Source: Rhodospirillaceae bacterium
GTDB lineage: Bacteria > Pseudomonadota > Alphaproteobacteria > Kiloniellales > DSM-21159
NCBI GenBank assembly: GCA_029265995.1
Contig: JAJUFM010000006.1
Location: 1 to 51,608, forward strand
Direction: 5' to 3'
DNA: 51,608 nucleotides
Shown here piece by piece: positions 1 to 10,766 of the stretch. The notes under the pieces were generated by a model. That model was not told the DNA's origin. It saw only the letters and a program-made list of their open reading frames with translations, and searched no databases. The translations under genes and the position numbers were made by a program. Numbering within the stretch: position 1 is the stretch's first letter; each line of letters begins with the position of its first letter.

Positions 1-111
1 CATCCACTAACCGATCGTGGCCTGGATGCCTTCTTGGCCGACTGGGCCAAGACGGGCCAATCCATTCTGGGCGTGAGCGATGACAAGCAAGCATCGCGGA
101 CCAGCGCCTGA
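1..111 (+). CDS. fsa: Transaldolase / fructose-6-phosphate aldolase, C-terminal fragment (5' end outside window)
   Basis: Frame 1 reads [36 protein letters not shown], typical of the C-terminus of FSA-type transaldolases; stop at 109-111. Confidence 0.75.
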   Translation, partial: HPLTDRGLDAFLADWAKTGQSILGVSDDKQASRTSA

Positions 112-844
112 GGCCGACATCGACCGGGCGGTGGCTGAAGCCGCGAGGCCAACTGCATTGAATGCAGATCTGGTCGCCGGCTATCTGCGCCGTCATCCCG
201 AGTTTCTGGCGGAGCATCCCGACCTGCTGGATGTGCTGATGCCTCCGGCGCGCTCCGATCTGGTGGAAGCCGGTACGGCCGTAGTCGACCTGCAACAGGC
301 CATGGTGATGCGCTGGCGCTCAGAAGCCGAACGCCTGCGCCTGGTTTGTGACGAGTTGATCACTAACGGGCGGATCAACGCTGCCATCCAGGGCCGGATC
401 CATGATGCGGTGCTGGCACTGCTCGCCGCGCGTTCTTTTGAGCATCTCATGGAGACTATTGGCACCGATTTGCCGATGCTCCTGGATCTGGATGCCGTTT
501 ACCTCTGTGTCGAACAGGCTGCCGAAGGCATCACGCCGGTGCAGCTGCATGGCGTCCGAAGCCTGGCTCCCCACAGCGTTGCAGAGCTGCTCGGCCCATC
601 CAGAGCTGTATGTCTACGCGGCAATCAGGAAGGCGAAGCAGCCATTTTTGGTCCAGCGGCCGGCGTCGTCGCCTCGGATGCGCTTTTGCGGCTGTCGATC
701 AGCAAGGCAACACCCCCCGCACTCCTGGCGCTCGGCTCGCGTGATCCGACTCATTTTGAGGAAGGTCAGGGAACAGAACTACTTCAGTTCCTGGCGCGCA
801 GTCTAGAGCACATCATACGAGCATGGCTCGAACTGCCAGAGTAA
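80..844 (+). CDS. DUF484 family protein
   Basis: 254 aa; [26 protein letters not shown] is a DUF484 N-terminal hallmark; located just upstream of xerC. Confidence 0.85.
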   Translation: MTSKHRGPAPEADIDRAVAEAARPTALNADLVAGYLRRHPEFLAEHPDLLDVLMPPARSDLVEAGTAVVDLQQAMVMRWRSEAERLRLVCDELITNGRINAAIQGRIHDAVLALLAARSFEHLMETIGTDLPMLLDLDAVYLCVEQAAEGITPVQLHGVRSLAPHSVAELLGPSRAVCLRGNQEGEAAIFGPAAGVVASDALLRLSISKATPPALLALGSRDPTHFEEGQGTELLQFLARSLEHIIRAWLELPE

Positions 845-1776
845 TCGGCTTTCAGGCCGACCCCGACCTTCAGCGCCTGATCGAGGGGTGGGTCTCCTGG
901 CTGCGTGACGAGAGGCGCTATTCCAGTCATACCCTGGACGCCTATGTCCGCGATTTGAGTGGTTTCCTCGCCTTCGTCGCGGAGCACCAGGGGGAACAAC
1001 CCACCAGGCAACTGTTAAGCGCTTTGAAGCTGGGTGATTTCCGCGCTTGGCTGGCGCGAAGGGCCGGTGCTGGCCTCAGCGTCACGTCGACCGCCCGCGC
1101 CCTCGCCGCAGTTCGCACCTTCTATCGCTGGGCCGCAAGGCGGGAGTACTTCGAGAATACAGCGTTGAACCTGGTGCGAACCCCCCGGCGACCGCAGGCA
1201 TTGCCCAAGGCACTCAGTGCAGCCGATGCGGCTGCGGCGCTTCAGGTTGTGGGGTCGCTAGACGAACGGGACTGGGTGGGAAAGCGAGATACTGCAGTTC
1301 TGCTGTTGCTCTATGGGTGCGGGCTGCGGATCGGGGAAGCGCTCTCGCTTTCTGCCTCTGATGCTCCCTCACCAGATCAGGAGGTGCTGCTGATCACCGG
1401 CAAGGGGCAAAAGCAGCGGCAGGTGCCCTTGCTTCCAGTCGTGATCCAGGGAATAGAGAGCTACATTAAGGCCTGCCCCCACAGTCTCACGCCTGAGGGC
1501 CCGTTATTCCGCGCCATCCGGGGCGGCCCGCTCGGACCACGGGCAGTGCAGGCGAGAGTGCAGACTTTGCGTGGCCAACTTGGCCTGCCGGAGACGGCGA
1601 CTCCCCACGCCTTGAGACATTCCTTTGCGACCCATCTATTGGCCGGTGGTGGAGATCTGAGAGCTATTCAGGAACTGCTTGGACACGCGTCTTTGTCGAC
1701 GACCCAGCGCTATACAGCGGTCGACGGCGGCCGTCTTGGCGCCGTCTATGCGGCCGCTCATCCACGTGCCCGCTGA
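823..1776 (+). CDS. xerC: Tyrosine recombinase XerC
   Basis: Tyrosine recombinase motifs: LLYGCGLRIGEALSL, HALRHSFATHLLAGGGDLRAIQELLGHASLSTTQRYT. Confidence 0.93.
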   Translation: MARTARVIGFQADPDLQRLIEGWVSWLRDERRYSSHTLDAYVRDLSGFLAFVAEHQGEQPTRQLLSALKLGDFRAWLARRAGAGLSVTSTARALAAVRTFYRWAARREYFENTALNLVRTPRRPQALPKALSAADAAAALQVVGSLDERDWVGKRDTAVLLLLYGCGLRIGEALSLSASDAPSPDQEVLLITGKGQKQRQVPLLPVVIQGIESYIKACPHSLTPEGPLFRAIRGGPLGPRAVQARVQTLRGQLGLPETATPHALRHSFATHLLAGGGDLRAIQELLGHASLSTTQRYTAVDGGRLGAVYAAAHPRAR

Positions 1777-1831
1777 CGGCAAGGCCGGTTAGCCATTTCG
1801 GATAGCGTCGACGATGCAGGCGATCGTCCAG

Positions 1832-3043
1832 CTACGCCTGAGCCTTTGATTGCGCGACAAGATCGACAAACCGTCGAAACAGGTGGTGACTGTCCTGAGG
1901 ACCCGGTGAGGATTCCGGATGGTACTGGACCGAGAAAACCGGTCGTCCCTTTAGCCGCAGCCCCTCGTTTGTGCCGTCAAAGAGGCTGACATGGGTGGCT
2001 TCCACAGTATCGGGCAGCGATTCGCTCTTGACCACAAAACCGTGGTTTTGGCTGGTGATTTCGACCTTCCCTGTTTCGAGATCCTTTACCGGATGATTTG
2101 CGCCGCGGTGACCGAAGGCCATCTTGATCGTCTCTGCGCCCAGGGCGCGGGCCAGGAGTTGGTGTCCCAGGCAGATCCCGAAGATCGGAAGAGTTTTCTC
2201 CTCCAGCAGACGCTGGATCATGGGAACGGCATACTCCCCGGTCGCGGCGGGATCGCCGGGACCATTGGCCAGAAAAACCCCATCCGGCTGGTGTCTTAGA
2301 ATGTCTTCAGCTGGCGTGCTGGCTGGAACTACGGTCAACTCGCAGCCCAGTTGTGCAAGCGAGCGCAAAATGTTGCGTTTCGCACCGAAATCGACGGCAA
2401 CGATTTTATACTTGGGGTTCTCCAGACGGCCGTAGCCCTCGCCGAGCCGCCATACCGTCTCGTTCCAGCCATAGGTCTGCTGGCAAGACACCTCCTTGGC
2501 GAGATCCATTCCCTCCAGGCCTGGCCAGGCTTGGGCCACGCGAAGCAGGGCCTCTTCCTCGATATTTCCGTCGGGTGCATGAATGAGAGCAGCGGTGGTG
2601 GCGCCCAGGGTGCGAATGCGTCGGGTAAGTGCGCGTGTGTCGACCCCGGCGATACCTGGCAAATTATGGCTTTTCAGCCAGGCATCCAGGCTCTGCACCG
2701 CGCGCCAGTTTGCCGGATCCGTGATGGGGGCACGAAGCACAACGCCCCGGGCAGCGAGTGTCGACGTCTCGATGTCTTCGTAATTCACGCCGACATTGCC
2801 GATGTGAGGAAAGGTAAAGGTTATGATCTGGCCCGCATAGGAGGGGTCACTAATGATCTCCTGATACCCGGTCATCGAGGTGTTGAAGCAAACCTCGCCC
2901 ACCTGTTGCCGAGCGGCACCTAATCCCTGGCCTCGAAAAATCGTGCCATCTGAAAGAACCAAGGCGGCCGTAGGAACCGTAGACACGGAAAAACCGTCCC
3001 CCGACGCGTGGTTCGGGGAAGCAAAGACAGAGCTGTCGGCCAT
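1832..3043 (-). CDS. carA: Carbamoyl-phosphate synthase small subunit
   Basis: CarA N-domain (LVLSDGTIFRGQGLGA..GEVCFNTSMTGYQEIISDPSYAGQIITFTFPHIGN) and class I amidotransferase motif FGICLGHQLLARALG. Confidence 0.96.
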   Translation of the reverse strand: MADSSVFASPNHASGDGFSVSTVPTAALVLSDGTIFRGQGLGAARQQVGEVCFNTSMTGYQEIISDPSYAGQIITFTFPHIGNVGVNYEDIETSTLAARGVVLRAPITDPANWRAVQSLDAWLKSHNLPGIAGVDTRALTRRIRTLGATTAALIHAPDGNIEEEALLRVAQAWPGLEGMDLAKEVSCQQTYGWNETVWRLGEGYGRLENPKYKIVAVDFGAKRNILRSLAQLGCELTVVPASTPAEDILRHQPDGVFLANGPGDPAATGEYAVPMIQRLLEEKTLPIFGICLGHQLLARALGAETIKMAFGHRGANHPVKDLETGKVEITSQNHGFVVKSESLPDTVEATHVSLFDGTNEGLRLKGRPVFSVQYHPESSPGPQDSHHLFRRFVDLVAQSKAQA

Positions 3044-3344
3044 TCTAAATACCTTCTCGCGGAGATGCGCGTGGGGCCGCTTCCAGTTGCGCGCCCGGGG
3101 ACCTAACTATATAGGGCGGTCTACCCGGGGGCCCAAGCGGCCGCCGAAGATCTATGAGATGGCAACGAACGGGTCAAGCAATCGCGTACGGCGGATTTTG
3201 AAGCCGTGAGTGATCCGAGCAGACTTTAGCATGTATGATGAAGTTTCTAGTGTCTGGGGAAGACGCCAGGCGATTCCGGCCTTTGTTGCGACCGTTAGCA
3301 AGCCACTCATGCGAAGTGGGCCTATCACAAAGAAGGGGGCATAG

Positions 3345-3803
3345 ATGCTGCGCAGTCAATTCAACGACAGCTTGAAAGCAGCGATGCGGTCAAAGGATCA
3401 GCAAGCGCTCGCAACCATCCGCTTGATCCTGGCTGCTCTGAAGGACCGAGACATTCAGGCCAGGGGAAGCGGCAAGGACGAGGGCATCGATGATCAAGAG
3501 ATCCTCGAGATGCTCCAGAAGATGGTCAAGCAGCGCCGAGAGTCGATCGCGCTTTACGAGAAGGGCAATCGCGAAGATTTGGTAGCGCGGGAGAAGGCCG
3601 AGATCGAGGTGATCGAAAGGTTCTTGCCCAAGGCGCTGGATGAAGAGGAAACGCAAAGCGCGATCAATGAGGCCGTTGAAGAGGTGGGCGCCACTTCCAT
3701 CAAGGAGATGGGGCGCGTGATGGCCCTGCTAAAGGAGCGTTATCCGGGTCGCATGGACTTCGCGAAAGCAAGCCAGCTCGTAAAGCAACGACTGACTACT
3801 TGA
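3345..3803 (+). CDS. GatB/YqeY domain-containing protein
   Basis: 152 aa; QFNDSLKAAMRSKDQQALATIRLILAALKDRDI; conserved position before dnaG. Confidence 0.9.
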   Translation: MLRSQFNDSLKAAMRSKDQQALATIRLILAALKDRDIQARGSGKDEGIDDQEILEMLQKMVKQRRESIALYEKGNREDLVAREKAEIEVIERFLPKALDEEETQSAINEAVEEVGATSIKEMGRVMALLKERYPGRMDFAKASQLVKQRLTT

Positions 3804-3840
3804 TGGGGGCTTGCCCAAGGGTGGCGAATGGAATGCCTTG

Positions 3841-5568
3841 ATGTTCTTTGACGAGGCTTTCACGCAGCGCTTGCGGGACGCACTTCTCGTTTCGGAGTTG
3901 GTGAGCCGACGGGTGCGCTTGGTTCGCCGCGGCCGGGAGTTCACAGGGCTCTGTCCGTTTCATAACGAAAAGACTCCCTCCTTTACGGTCAACGACGACA
4001 AGCAGTTCTTTCATTGCTTCGGTTGCGGCGCCCATGGGGATGTCTTTGGTTGGGTTATGCAAACGGAAGGCCTGTCCTACCCGGAGGCGGTAGAACGGCT
4101 GGCAGAGCTTGCGGGCATCCCTTTGCCGCGGCCATCCGCGCAAAGCCAAGCCGCGGCGCGTGAACGCGCGGACCTCCACGAAGTCCTTGAACGTGCCTGC
4201 CAATGGTTTCAGCAGCGCCTCCTTTCCGAAGAGGGAGCAGCTGCGCGCGCCTATCTGGAAGACCGAGGCGTTACGCAGGAGACCATTCAGCGTTTCCGGC
4301 TTGGCTTTGCCCCGGATCGGCGGGGTGTTCTGCAACGGGCGTTGGCCCAAGGGGGAGTGAGCGACGACCAACTGGTGGCGGCAGGCCTGGTCAAACGTGC
4401 TGATTCAGGCGATCTGCGGGATTACTTCTTCGGACGCATTATCTTTCCCATCACCGATCGGCAGGGTCGTGTGATCGCCTTCGGCGGCCGCTCCATGGAC
4501 CCTTCGGCGCGCGCGAAATACCTGAACTCCCCAGAGACTTCTCTCTTCGACAAGGGCCGGACTCTCTACAACCTGCATCAAGCTCGTCGGGCCGCTCATG
4601 ATGGTGCGGAACTGCTGGTTGTAGAGGGCTATATGGATGTCATTGCCCTTGCTCAGGCGGGGTTTTCCGCCGCGGTCGCACCCTTGGGTACCGCCTTGAC
4701 GGAAGAGCAGATCGTTGAGCTTTGGCGGCTTACGCCGGAGCCGTTGCTCTGCCTCGATGGTGATAGTGCCGGCCAGCGAGCGGCAAGTCGGGCCGCGCAG
4801 AGGGCTCTTCCTCTGCTGAAGCCTGGCTGTAGTCTCCGCTTTGTGACGCTGCCGAGCGGCACCGATCCTGATACCTTGATCCAGCAGGGCGGGGTAGCCC
4901 TCCTGCGATCGCTCATCGAGAGCGCTCGGCTCCTGGAAGCGGTCGTTTGGGAGGAACTTCTCGCTACTCATCGCTTGGATAGCCCAGAGCGCCAGGCAGC
5001 TCTGAGGCAGGCCGTCCTGGCCACTGCTGCGAAGATTGAAGATAAGGGCGTGCAGGCTGCCTATCGGAGTGCACTACTGGATCGCTATTTTAATCTCCTG
5101 CGGCAACGTCGTTCCAGGCGGGGAGGGGCAGAACGAGGAGAGAGAGGTAGAAGCGCATCCCGGCAACTAGGAGGTTCCCCTATACCTCGGCCGGCAGTAG
5201 GCGGACTGCGCCGCCTCCCTGCGCAGATACTACTAGCATTTTCAATTACCTATCCTTACCTAGCAGTTGCTCACCTTGAAGGACTGGCATTGCAGGCGCT
5301 GAAGGACCGCGAACTCGAGGCACTGCGCCGGGCATTAGTAGATTTGCTGGCAGAGGACCCAGACCTTGACAGCCGAAGCCTTGAGTGCCACCTACGCGAC
5401 CAGGGTTTTTCAGATGTTTTAGATCGTCTGCTTGGGCCGGCGACGAATATTCATGAACCGATGTTAAGGGCCGACGCTATCCCAGATGAAATTGACAGGC
5501 GTTTCGCCTATTGGCTGGAACGCGTCGCGGCCCTCGGAGACCCCGGAGAACAAGGGGTCGCGTTGTGA
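3841..5568 (+). CDS. dnaG: DNA primase
   Basis: CHC2 zinc finger CPFHNEKTPSFTVNDDKQFFHCFGCGAHGDVFGW; TOPRIM VVEGYMDVIAL..LCLDGDSAGQRAA; ATG at 3841 preferred over the TTG at 3811. Confidence 0.96.
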   Translation: MFFDEAFTQRLRDALLVSELVSRRVRLVRRGREFTGLCPFHNEKTPSFTVNDDKQFFHCFGCGAHGDVFGWVMQTEGLSYPEAVERLAELAGIPLPRPSAQSQAAARERADLHEVLERACQWFQQRLLSEEGAAARAYLEDRGVTQETIQRFRLGFAPDRRGVLQRALAQGGVSDDQLVAAGLVKRADSGDLRDYFFGRIIFPITDRQGRVIAFGGRSMDPSARAKYLNSPETSLFDKGRTLYNLHQARRAAHDGAELLVVEGYMDVIALAQAGFSAAVAPLGTALTEEQIVELWRLTPEPLLCLDGDSAGQRAASRAAQRALPLLKPGCSLRFVTLPSGTDPDTLIQQGGVALLRSLIESARLLEAVVWEELLATHRLDSPERQAALRQAVLATAAKIEDKGVQAAYRSALLDRYFNLLRQRRSRRGGAERGERGRSASRQLGGSPIPRPAVGGLRRLPAQILLAFSITYPYLAVAHLEGLALQALKDRELEALRRALVDLLAEDPDLDSRSLECHLRDQGFSDVLDRLLGPATNIHEPMLRADAIPDEIDRRFAYWLERVAALGDPGEQGVAL

Positions 5569-5748
5569 CCGGGAATTCAGAGAGGTGCTGCGGGAAAAGA
5601 ATGTAACGCGGCTACGCATATGGCGTAGCCATCGTTATTCATTCTCGCTGAAATTTGGAAAGCACCAGCTAGCTAGGTGATGTTGGGGGCTTATCGGGTG
5701 GTGTCGCGCTCTGTGCGACTGGGCAGCTCGATCTAGTACGAGGACAGA

Positions 5749-7701
5749 ATGGCAAGCAAGGCGACAGAGAATACGGAAGAGACCGAGGTTCGCGATGAGA
5801 CCCCTGAAGGGGCTCTAGGCGACAAGACCCAGGCGGCCGTCAAGCGGATGATGGCCCGCGCCAAGGAGCGCGGCTATGTCACCTATGATGAGTTGAACCA
5901 GGTCCTTCCCACCGATCAGGTGTCCTCGGAGCAGATCGAAGACGTGATGGCCACTCTTTCCGAGATGGGCATCAGCGTCATTGAAAGCGAAGAGGCCGAG
6001 GAAGGCGCCGCCCCTGCAGCCGCGGCGGAGGAGGAAGAGGAAGAAGAGGAGAGCGCTTCTTCCAGCGGTAACCTCAACGATGATGACGTGGGCCGAACCG
6101 ACGACCCCGTGCGCATGTACTTGCGCGAAATGGGCTCAGTGGAGCTACTGAGCCGCGAAGGCGAGATTGCGATCGCCAAGCGGATCGAGGCCGGGCGGGA
6201 GAAAATGATTGGCGGGCTGTGCGAGAGCCCCCTGACCATTCGCGCTCTCCTGCTGTGGCGCGATGCCCTCGAAAAAGGTGAACTGCTCCTCCGTGATATC
6301 ATCGACCTGGACGCAACCTACGGGGCCGGCCCCGACGCGAACGCCTCCAACGATGACCTCGACGGCGAGAAGGCTGAAGGCGAGGATCAGGAGGGCGCGG
6401 AGGAAAAGGACGATGACGATGGGGAGGAGGAGACCAGCCTCTCCCTCTCCGCCATGGAACAACAGCTATTGCCGCAGGTTCTGGAAACCTTCGGGCGGAT
6501 CGAACAGACCTTTACCAAGCTGTTGAGGCTTCAGGAGAAGCGTCTTGCGGTCCTGCAAAAGGGCGAAGAGCTACCTGCGCGCGTTGAGAAGCAGTACGAC
6601 GCCTTGCGCCGCGAGCTGGTGCGGGAGATGGAGGACGTACACCTCAACAACGCTCGGATTGAGCAGCTTGTCGAGCAACTCTACGCGCATAACAAGCAGC
6701 TGATGAGCCTTGAAGGCAAGTTGCTGCGCCTTGCGGAACGTCACCGCGTTTCTCGCGACAGCTTCCTGCAGAACTACTATGGACAGGAGCTTGATCCCAA
6801 CTGGATGGCGAATGTCGCCGGTATTGGGAAGTCGTGGGGTAACTTCGTCTCGAAGGATGGCGAAGAAATTGCCAAGATCCGTGCCGAAGTCGCGGAGATT
6901 GCGGAGCGTACGGGGCTGCCGATTACGGAATTCCGCCGTATCGTCACGACCGTAAAGAGTGGCGAGCGTGAGGCAACCAAGGCAAAGACCGAGATGGTCG
7001 AGGCCAATCTGCGTCTCGTTATCTCGATTGCCAAGAAGTACACCAACCGCGGCTTGCAGTTCCTGGACCTCATTCAGGAAGGCAACATCGGGTTGATGAA
7101 AGCCGTCGACAAGTTCGAGTATCGCCGCGGCTACAAGTTCTCGACCTATGCCACCTGGTGGATCCGCCAGGCAATCACCCGCTCGATCGCCGACCAGGCG
7201 CGGACGATCCGTATTCCGGTGCACATGATCGAGACCATCAACAAGCTGGTTCGCACGAGCCGGCAAATGATGCACGAGATCGGTCGCGAGCCTACTCCGG
7301 AAGAGCTCGCCGAGCGTCTTGTCATGCCTCTCGACAAGGTTCGGAAGGTCCTGAAGATCGCCAAGGAGCCCATTTCTCTCGAAACGCCGATCGGCGACGA
7401 AGAGGATAGTCATCTGGGCGATTTCATCGAGGACAAGAACGCGACGATCCCGATCGACGCAGCGATCCAGTCGAACCTACGTGAAACCACGACCAGGGTG
7501 CTCGCAAGCCTTACCGCTCGAGAGGAGCGGGTGCTGAGAATGCGTTTTGGCATCGGTATGAATACCGATCACACGCTGGAAGAAGTGGGGCAGCAGTTCT
7601 CAGTGACGCGCGAGCGGATCCGGCAGATTGAAGCCAAGGCACTGCGGAAACTGAAGCACCCAAGCCGTAGCCGAAAGCTTCGCTCCTTCCTGGATACCTA
7701 G
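5749..7701 (+). CDS. rpoD: RNA polymerase sigma factor RpoD (sigma70)
   Basis: Region 1.1 start, [77 protein letters not shown]-terminal [20 protein letters not shown]. Confidence 0.98.
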   Translation: MASKATENTEETEVRDETPEGALGDKTQAAVKRMMARAKERGYVTYDELNQVLPTDQVSSEQIEDVMATLSEMGISVIESEEAEEGAAPAAAAEEEEEEEESASSSGNLNDDDVGRTDDPVRMYLREMGSVELLSREGEIAIAKRIEAGREKMIGGLCESPLTIRALLLWRDALEKGELLLRDIIDLDATYGAGPDANASNDDLDGEKAEGEDQEGAEEKDDDDGEEETSLSLSAMEQQLLPQVLETFGRIEQTFTKLLRLQEKRLAVLQKGEELPARVEKQYDALRRELVREMEDVHLNNARIEQLVEQLYAHNKQLMSLEGKLLRLAERHRVSRDSFLQNYYGQELDPNWMANVAGIGKSWGNFVSKDGEEIAKIRAEVAEIAERTGLPITEFRRIVTTVKSGEREATKAKTEMVEANLRLVISIAKKYTNRGLQFLDLIQEGNIGLMKAVDKFEYRRGYKFSTYATWWIRQAITRSIADQARTIRIPVHMIETINKLVRTSRQMMHEIGREPTPEELAERLVMPLDKVRKVLKIAKEPISLETPIGDEEDSHLGDFIEDKNATIPIDAAIQSNLRETTTRVLASLTAREERVLRMRFGIGMNTDHTLEEVGQQFSVTRERIRQIEAKALRKLKHPSRSRKLRSFLDT

Positions 7702-7709
7702 CTGAAAAG

Positions 7710-7740
7710 GCAGATCGCGTTCGAGAAGAACGCGGTCTGC
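7710..7740 (+). terminator. Candidate transcription terminator downstream of rpoD
   Basis: GCAGATCGCGTTC-GAGAA-GAACGCGGTCTGC stem-loop (13 bp with one G.U) followed by TACTTGTGCTTT. Confidence 0.65.
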
Positions 7741-7780
7741 TACTTGTGCTTTAGGCTCGTAACGCCTCCGCCTCTCCCGA

Positions 7781-9280
7781 TCATCTGATGACGCGCAGCC
7801 GCCCCTCCGTGCGCGGCGTGACAGTGCGCTGGCGTTCCAGGTAGCGCACAACAGCCCCACTATCGGTAACGTCTTCAGCTGGATGCGATAGGCGTTTCGC
7901 ATGAGTCAGCATCTCGAAGCCGTCGCCGCCGCGGCCGATGAAGCTGTTCACAGCTACCCGGTAGAGCCGCGCCGGCTCCAGCTCCTCCCCCTGCACAAGA
8001 ACCTGGACCAGTCGTTGACCCGGCGGGCGAGCTGGATCGTAAGTCACTTCTATTCCTGAAACCTGAGGAAAGCGGCCGGACATCTGCTCAAGCTCGCCAA
8101 GCGCATGCTCGAGGGCTTCCCGAAGGCTTTCGCCATCCAGTTCCAGAAGCTCAACTCGATTGGAGAAGGGTAGCTCAGCGACGACATCAAGATGGGTCAA
8201 GTAGGTGCCTGCAGAATAGATCTTTTCTGCGCGCAGGCCGCCCGCGTGTTGTATAGCTACATCTGCCCCGGTTTCGGCGCGCAAGGCGTCTGCGATCAGG
8301 TTGCCAAAGGGCGCTTCCTCCGCACGAAGCTTCCATCGTCGAGAGTCGAGCTCCACTTCAGTGAGAGCCAATTTGCGCGACAGCTCTTGCTGAACGAGCG
8401 CCGCGTGGTCGCTAACCCTACGTGCCATCTCTACATCAGGTTCAACGCTATCCGTGGGACGGAACTCATAGCTTGCCGACCATTTGACGCCGCCGTCGGC
8501 TTCTTCCAGGCGTAGGGTGATGATAGCGACGTGCTCTCCTTGAGCCCCGGCCTCGACCAGAGCACTTCCGTTGGCCGGTGCGAGTAAATGGAGAACATGA
8601 TCGTGCCCGCCGAGAATAAGATCAGCTGCACCCTGCCGTAGCAGTTCTATATCCGTCTGCCAGTCGCTGTGCGCCAGGGCAATTACCAAATCTGCGCCAG
8701 CCTCGCGCAGACGTTCGGCTTCCAGCGGAGCCGCCTCGAGCTCAGGGAGAATGTCCAGGTCGCCAGGGTTTGAGCTATAGAGGGTGTCCGGCGTAACAAG
8801 CCCAAAGATGCCGATGGTCCACCCATCAAAAGGAAGCAGTACCCCCGTCTGTACTTCGGCCAGAGGCTCTCCTTGGGGCGTTACAAGATTGCTCGCTAAC
8901 ACTGAAAACTGCGTTTCTGCAAGGCGCTCACGCAGGACATCGAGCCCAAAGTCGAACTCGTGATTGCCAAGAACCATGACGTCTAGAGGTAGGTGGTTGA
9001 GCAGGTCGATCATGTGCCTCCCCTGGTCCAGGCTACTCATGACCGAGGGGGAGATGGTGTCCCCTCCATGAGTCACCAGCACCGGAGGGATTTCTGACCG
9101 CAGCTCCCGCACGATCCTCGCGAGTTTAGCCAGCCCGCCCTTGTTGTCCTGCGCCTCCATACGGTCGAGATCGCTGAAGTGTACAATACGAAGCTCCAAG
9201 GGAGGCCGGGTCTCTGCAGCGATGGCAAAGGATCCACCGAGGATGCACGTGAGCAGGAGCAAGATCGGGAGAAGGCGCAT
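7781..9280 (-). CDS. Secreted bifunctional metallophosphatase/5'-nucleotidase family protein
   Basis: Signal peptide MRLLPILLLLTCILGGSFAIAAE; metallophosphatase motifs THGGDTISP, VLGNHEFDFG, LILGGHDHV; C-terminal 5'-nucleotidase domain NLIADALRAETGADVAIQHAGGLR, VNSFIGRGGDGF. Confidence 0.88.
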   Translation of the reverse strand: MRLLPILLLLTCILGGSFAIAAETRPPLELRIVHFSDLDRMEAQDNKGGLAKLARIVRELRSEIPPVLVTHGGDTISPSVMSSLDQGRHMIDLLNHLPLDVMVLGNHEFDFGLDVLRERLAETQFSVLASNLVTPQGEPLAEVQTGVLLPFDGWTIGIFGLVTPDTLYSSNPGDLDILPELEAAPLEAERLREAGADLVIALAHSDWQTDIELLRQGAADLILGGHDHVLHLLAPANGSALVEAGAQGEHVAIITLRLEEADGGVKWSASYEFRPTDSVEPDVEMARRVSDHAALVQQELSRKLALTEVELDSRRWKLRAEEAPFGNLIADALRAETGADVAIQHAGGLRAEKIYSAGTYLTHLDVVAELPFSNRVELLELDGESLREALEHALGELEQMSGRFPQVSGIEVTYDPARPPGQRLVQVLVQGEELEPARLYRVAVNSFIGRGGDGFEMLTHAKRLSHPAEDVTDSGAVVRYLERQRTVTPRTEGRLRVIR

Positions 9281-9420
9281 TTGCTTGGGGCCGTAAATTG
9301 ACTTGGGTTGATCTGGCGAGCCGCCAACTCTCACCATACGCGAGAGGTCGAGGAGGGCAACTTCCTAGATAATTGAGCTGTATCAAAGATGTGGCCGCTC
9401 ATTCCTGTCTTGATAGCAGG

Positions 9421-10758
9421 ATGAACGCAAAGAAACTTCTCAAGCACAGCCGACCTGTACCTCGCTACACCAGCTACCCGACGGCACCCCATTTTCACTC
9501 GGGCGTCGATGCGCGACTCTACGGGGCTTGGCTAGGCCAACTGCCCCGGGATGTGCCTCTGTCCCTCTATATTCATATTCCCTTCTGCGACACCCTGTGC
9601 TGGTTTTGTGGTTGCCATATGCAGGTGGTGCGAAGCCGCCAGCCAGTGGCCAGCTATGTTGATCTCCTGCTGCAGGAGATACGTCTTTTGAGCGCGACTC
9701 TTGGAGAGGGGGCGCGCCCGCTTTCCCACCTTCATTTTGGCGGCGGTTCACCGTGCTTGCTGGCGCCGGAAGACATCGACCGAATTGCTGGCGAGCTTTG
9801 GCGCCACTTTCACCCCGCCTCGGATGCAGAAATCGCGGTGGAAATGGATCCGCGGGATCTACAACGGGATGTCGTCCAGGCCTTTGCGCGGTTAGGAGTC
9901 ACGCGCGCCAGCCTCGGCGTTCAGGACCTAAGTCCTAAAGTACAGATCGCCATCAACCGTTGGCAGCCTTTTGAAGTCGTTGCGCAAGCGGCAGAGACTA
10001 TTCGGTCCGCTGGCATCGCCCGCTTGAACCTGGATCTGATGTACGGATTGCCTTACCAGACTGAACAGCAGGTGGTATCCACGGCTGAGGCGGTCCTGAC
10101 GCTTGAGCCTGATCGCCTGGCCCTTTTTGGCTATGCGCATGTACCCCACATGAAGCGCCATCAGCGCCTTATTCCAGAACAGGCGCTGCCGGATGAAGAG
10201 GCTCGCTTAGAGCAGGCTGAAGCTGCTGCGCGCACTCTGGTCGAGGCCGGCTATCGACGAATTGGGCTGGACCATTTTGCCCGACCAAACGATCCCTTGG
10301 CCGAGGCTTGTGCAAAAGGAGCGCTCCATCGCAACTTCCAGGGCTATACGGTGGATAAAGCGCCAGTCCTGCTGGGACTTGGAGTCTCGGCAATTGGCAC
10401 CCTTCCTTATGGCTATGTGCAGAACCTCCCAGGCGTGCCGGAGTATCGACAGGCGCTGCAGCAAGGAAAGCTGCCCGTGGCCAGAGGCGTCGAGACGTCA
10501 GCAGACGATCGGCGGGACAGGGACATCATCAGCAAGCTAATGTGCGAATTCCGAGTGAACCTTGGCGCCTATGGGGGCGCCGGCAACTTCCGAGAAGCCC
10601 GCTCTGCGCTGGCTCCACTCATCGCTGATGGTCTGCTCGATCTCAATAACGACGAACTAGTGATTCTGCCTGCAGGGCGTCCGCTTGTTCGAGTGGTGGC
10701 CGCAGCTTTCGACCGCTATTTGCAGGGGAGCGGCGTGCGACATTCCAAGGCAATTTAG
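9421..10758 (+). CDS. hemN: Oxygen-independent coproporphyrinogen III oxidase
   Basis: Radical SAM motif PFCDTLCWFCGCHMQV; RPVPRYTSYPTAPHF N-terminus; ATG 9421. Confidence 0.94.
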   Translation: MNAKKLLKHSRPVPRYTSYPTAPHFHSGVDARLYGAWLGQLPRDVPLSLYIHIPFCDTLCWFCGCHMQVVRSRQPVASYVDLLLQEIRLLSATLGEGARPLSHLHFGGGSPCLLAPEDIDRIAGELWRHFHPASDAEIAVEMDPRDLQRDVVQAFARLGVTRASLGVQDLSPKVQIAINRWQPFEVVAQAAETIRSAGIARLNLDLMYGLPYQTEQQVVSTAEAVLTLEPDRLALFGYAHVPHMKRHQRLIPEQALPDEEARLEQAEAAARTLVEAGYRRIGLDHFARPNDPLAEACAKGALHRNFQGYTVDKAPVLLGLGVSAIGTLPYGYVQNLPGVPEYRQALQQGKLPVARGVETSADDRRDRDIISKLMCEFRVNLGAYGGAGNFREARSALAPLIADGLLDLNNDELVILPAGRPLVRVVAAAFDRYLQGSGVRHSKAI

Positions 10759-10766
10759 CAGGAGGG

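Noticed and set aside
6571-7413. 280-aa minus-strand ORF
   Set aside because: Antisense to rpoD; shadow ORF
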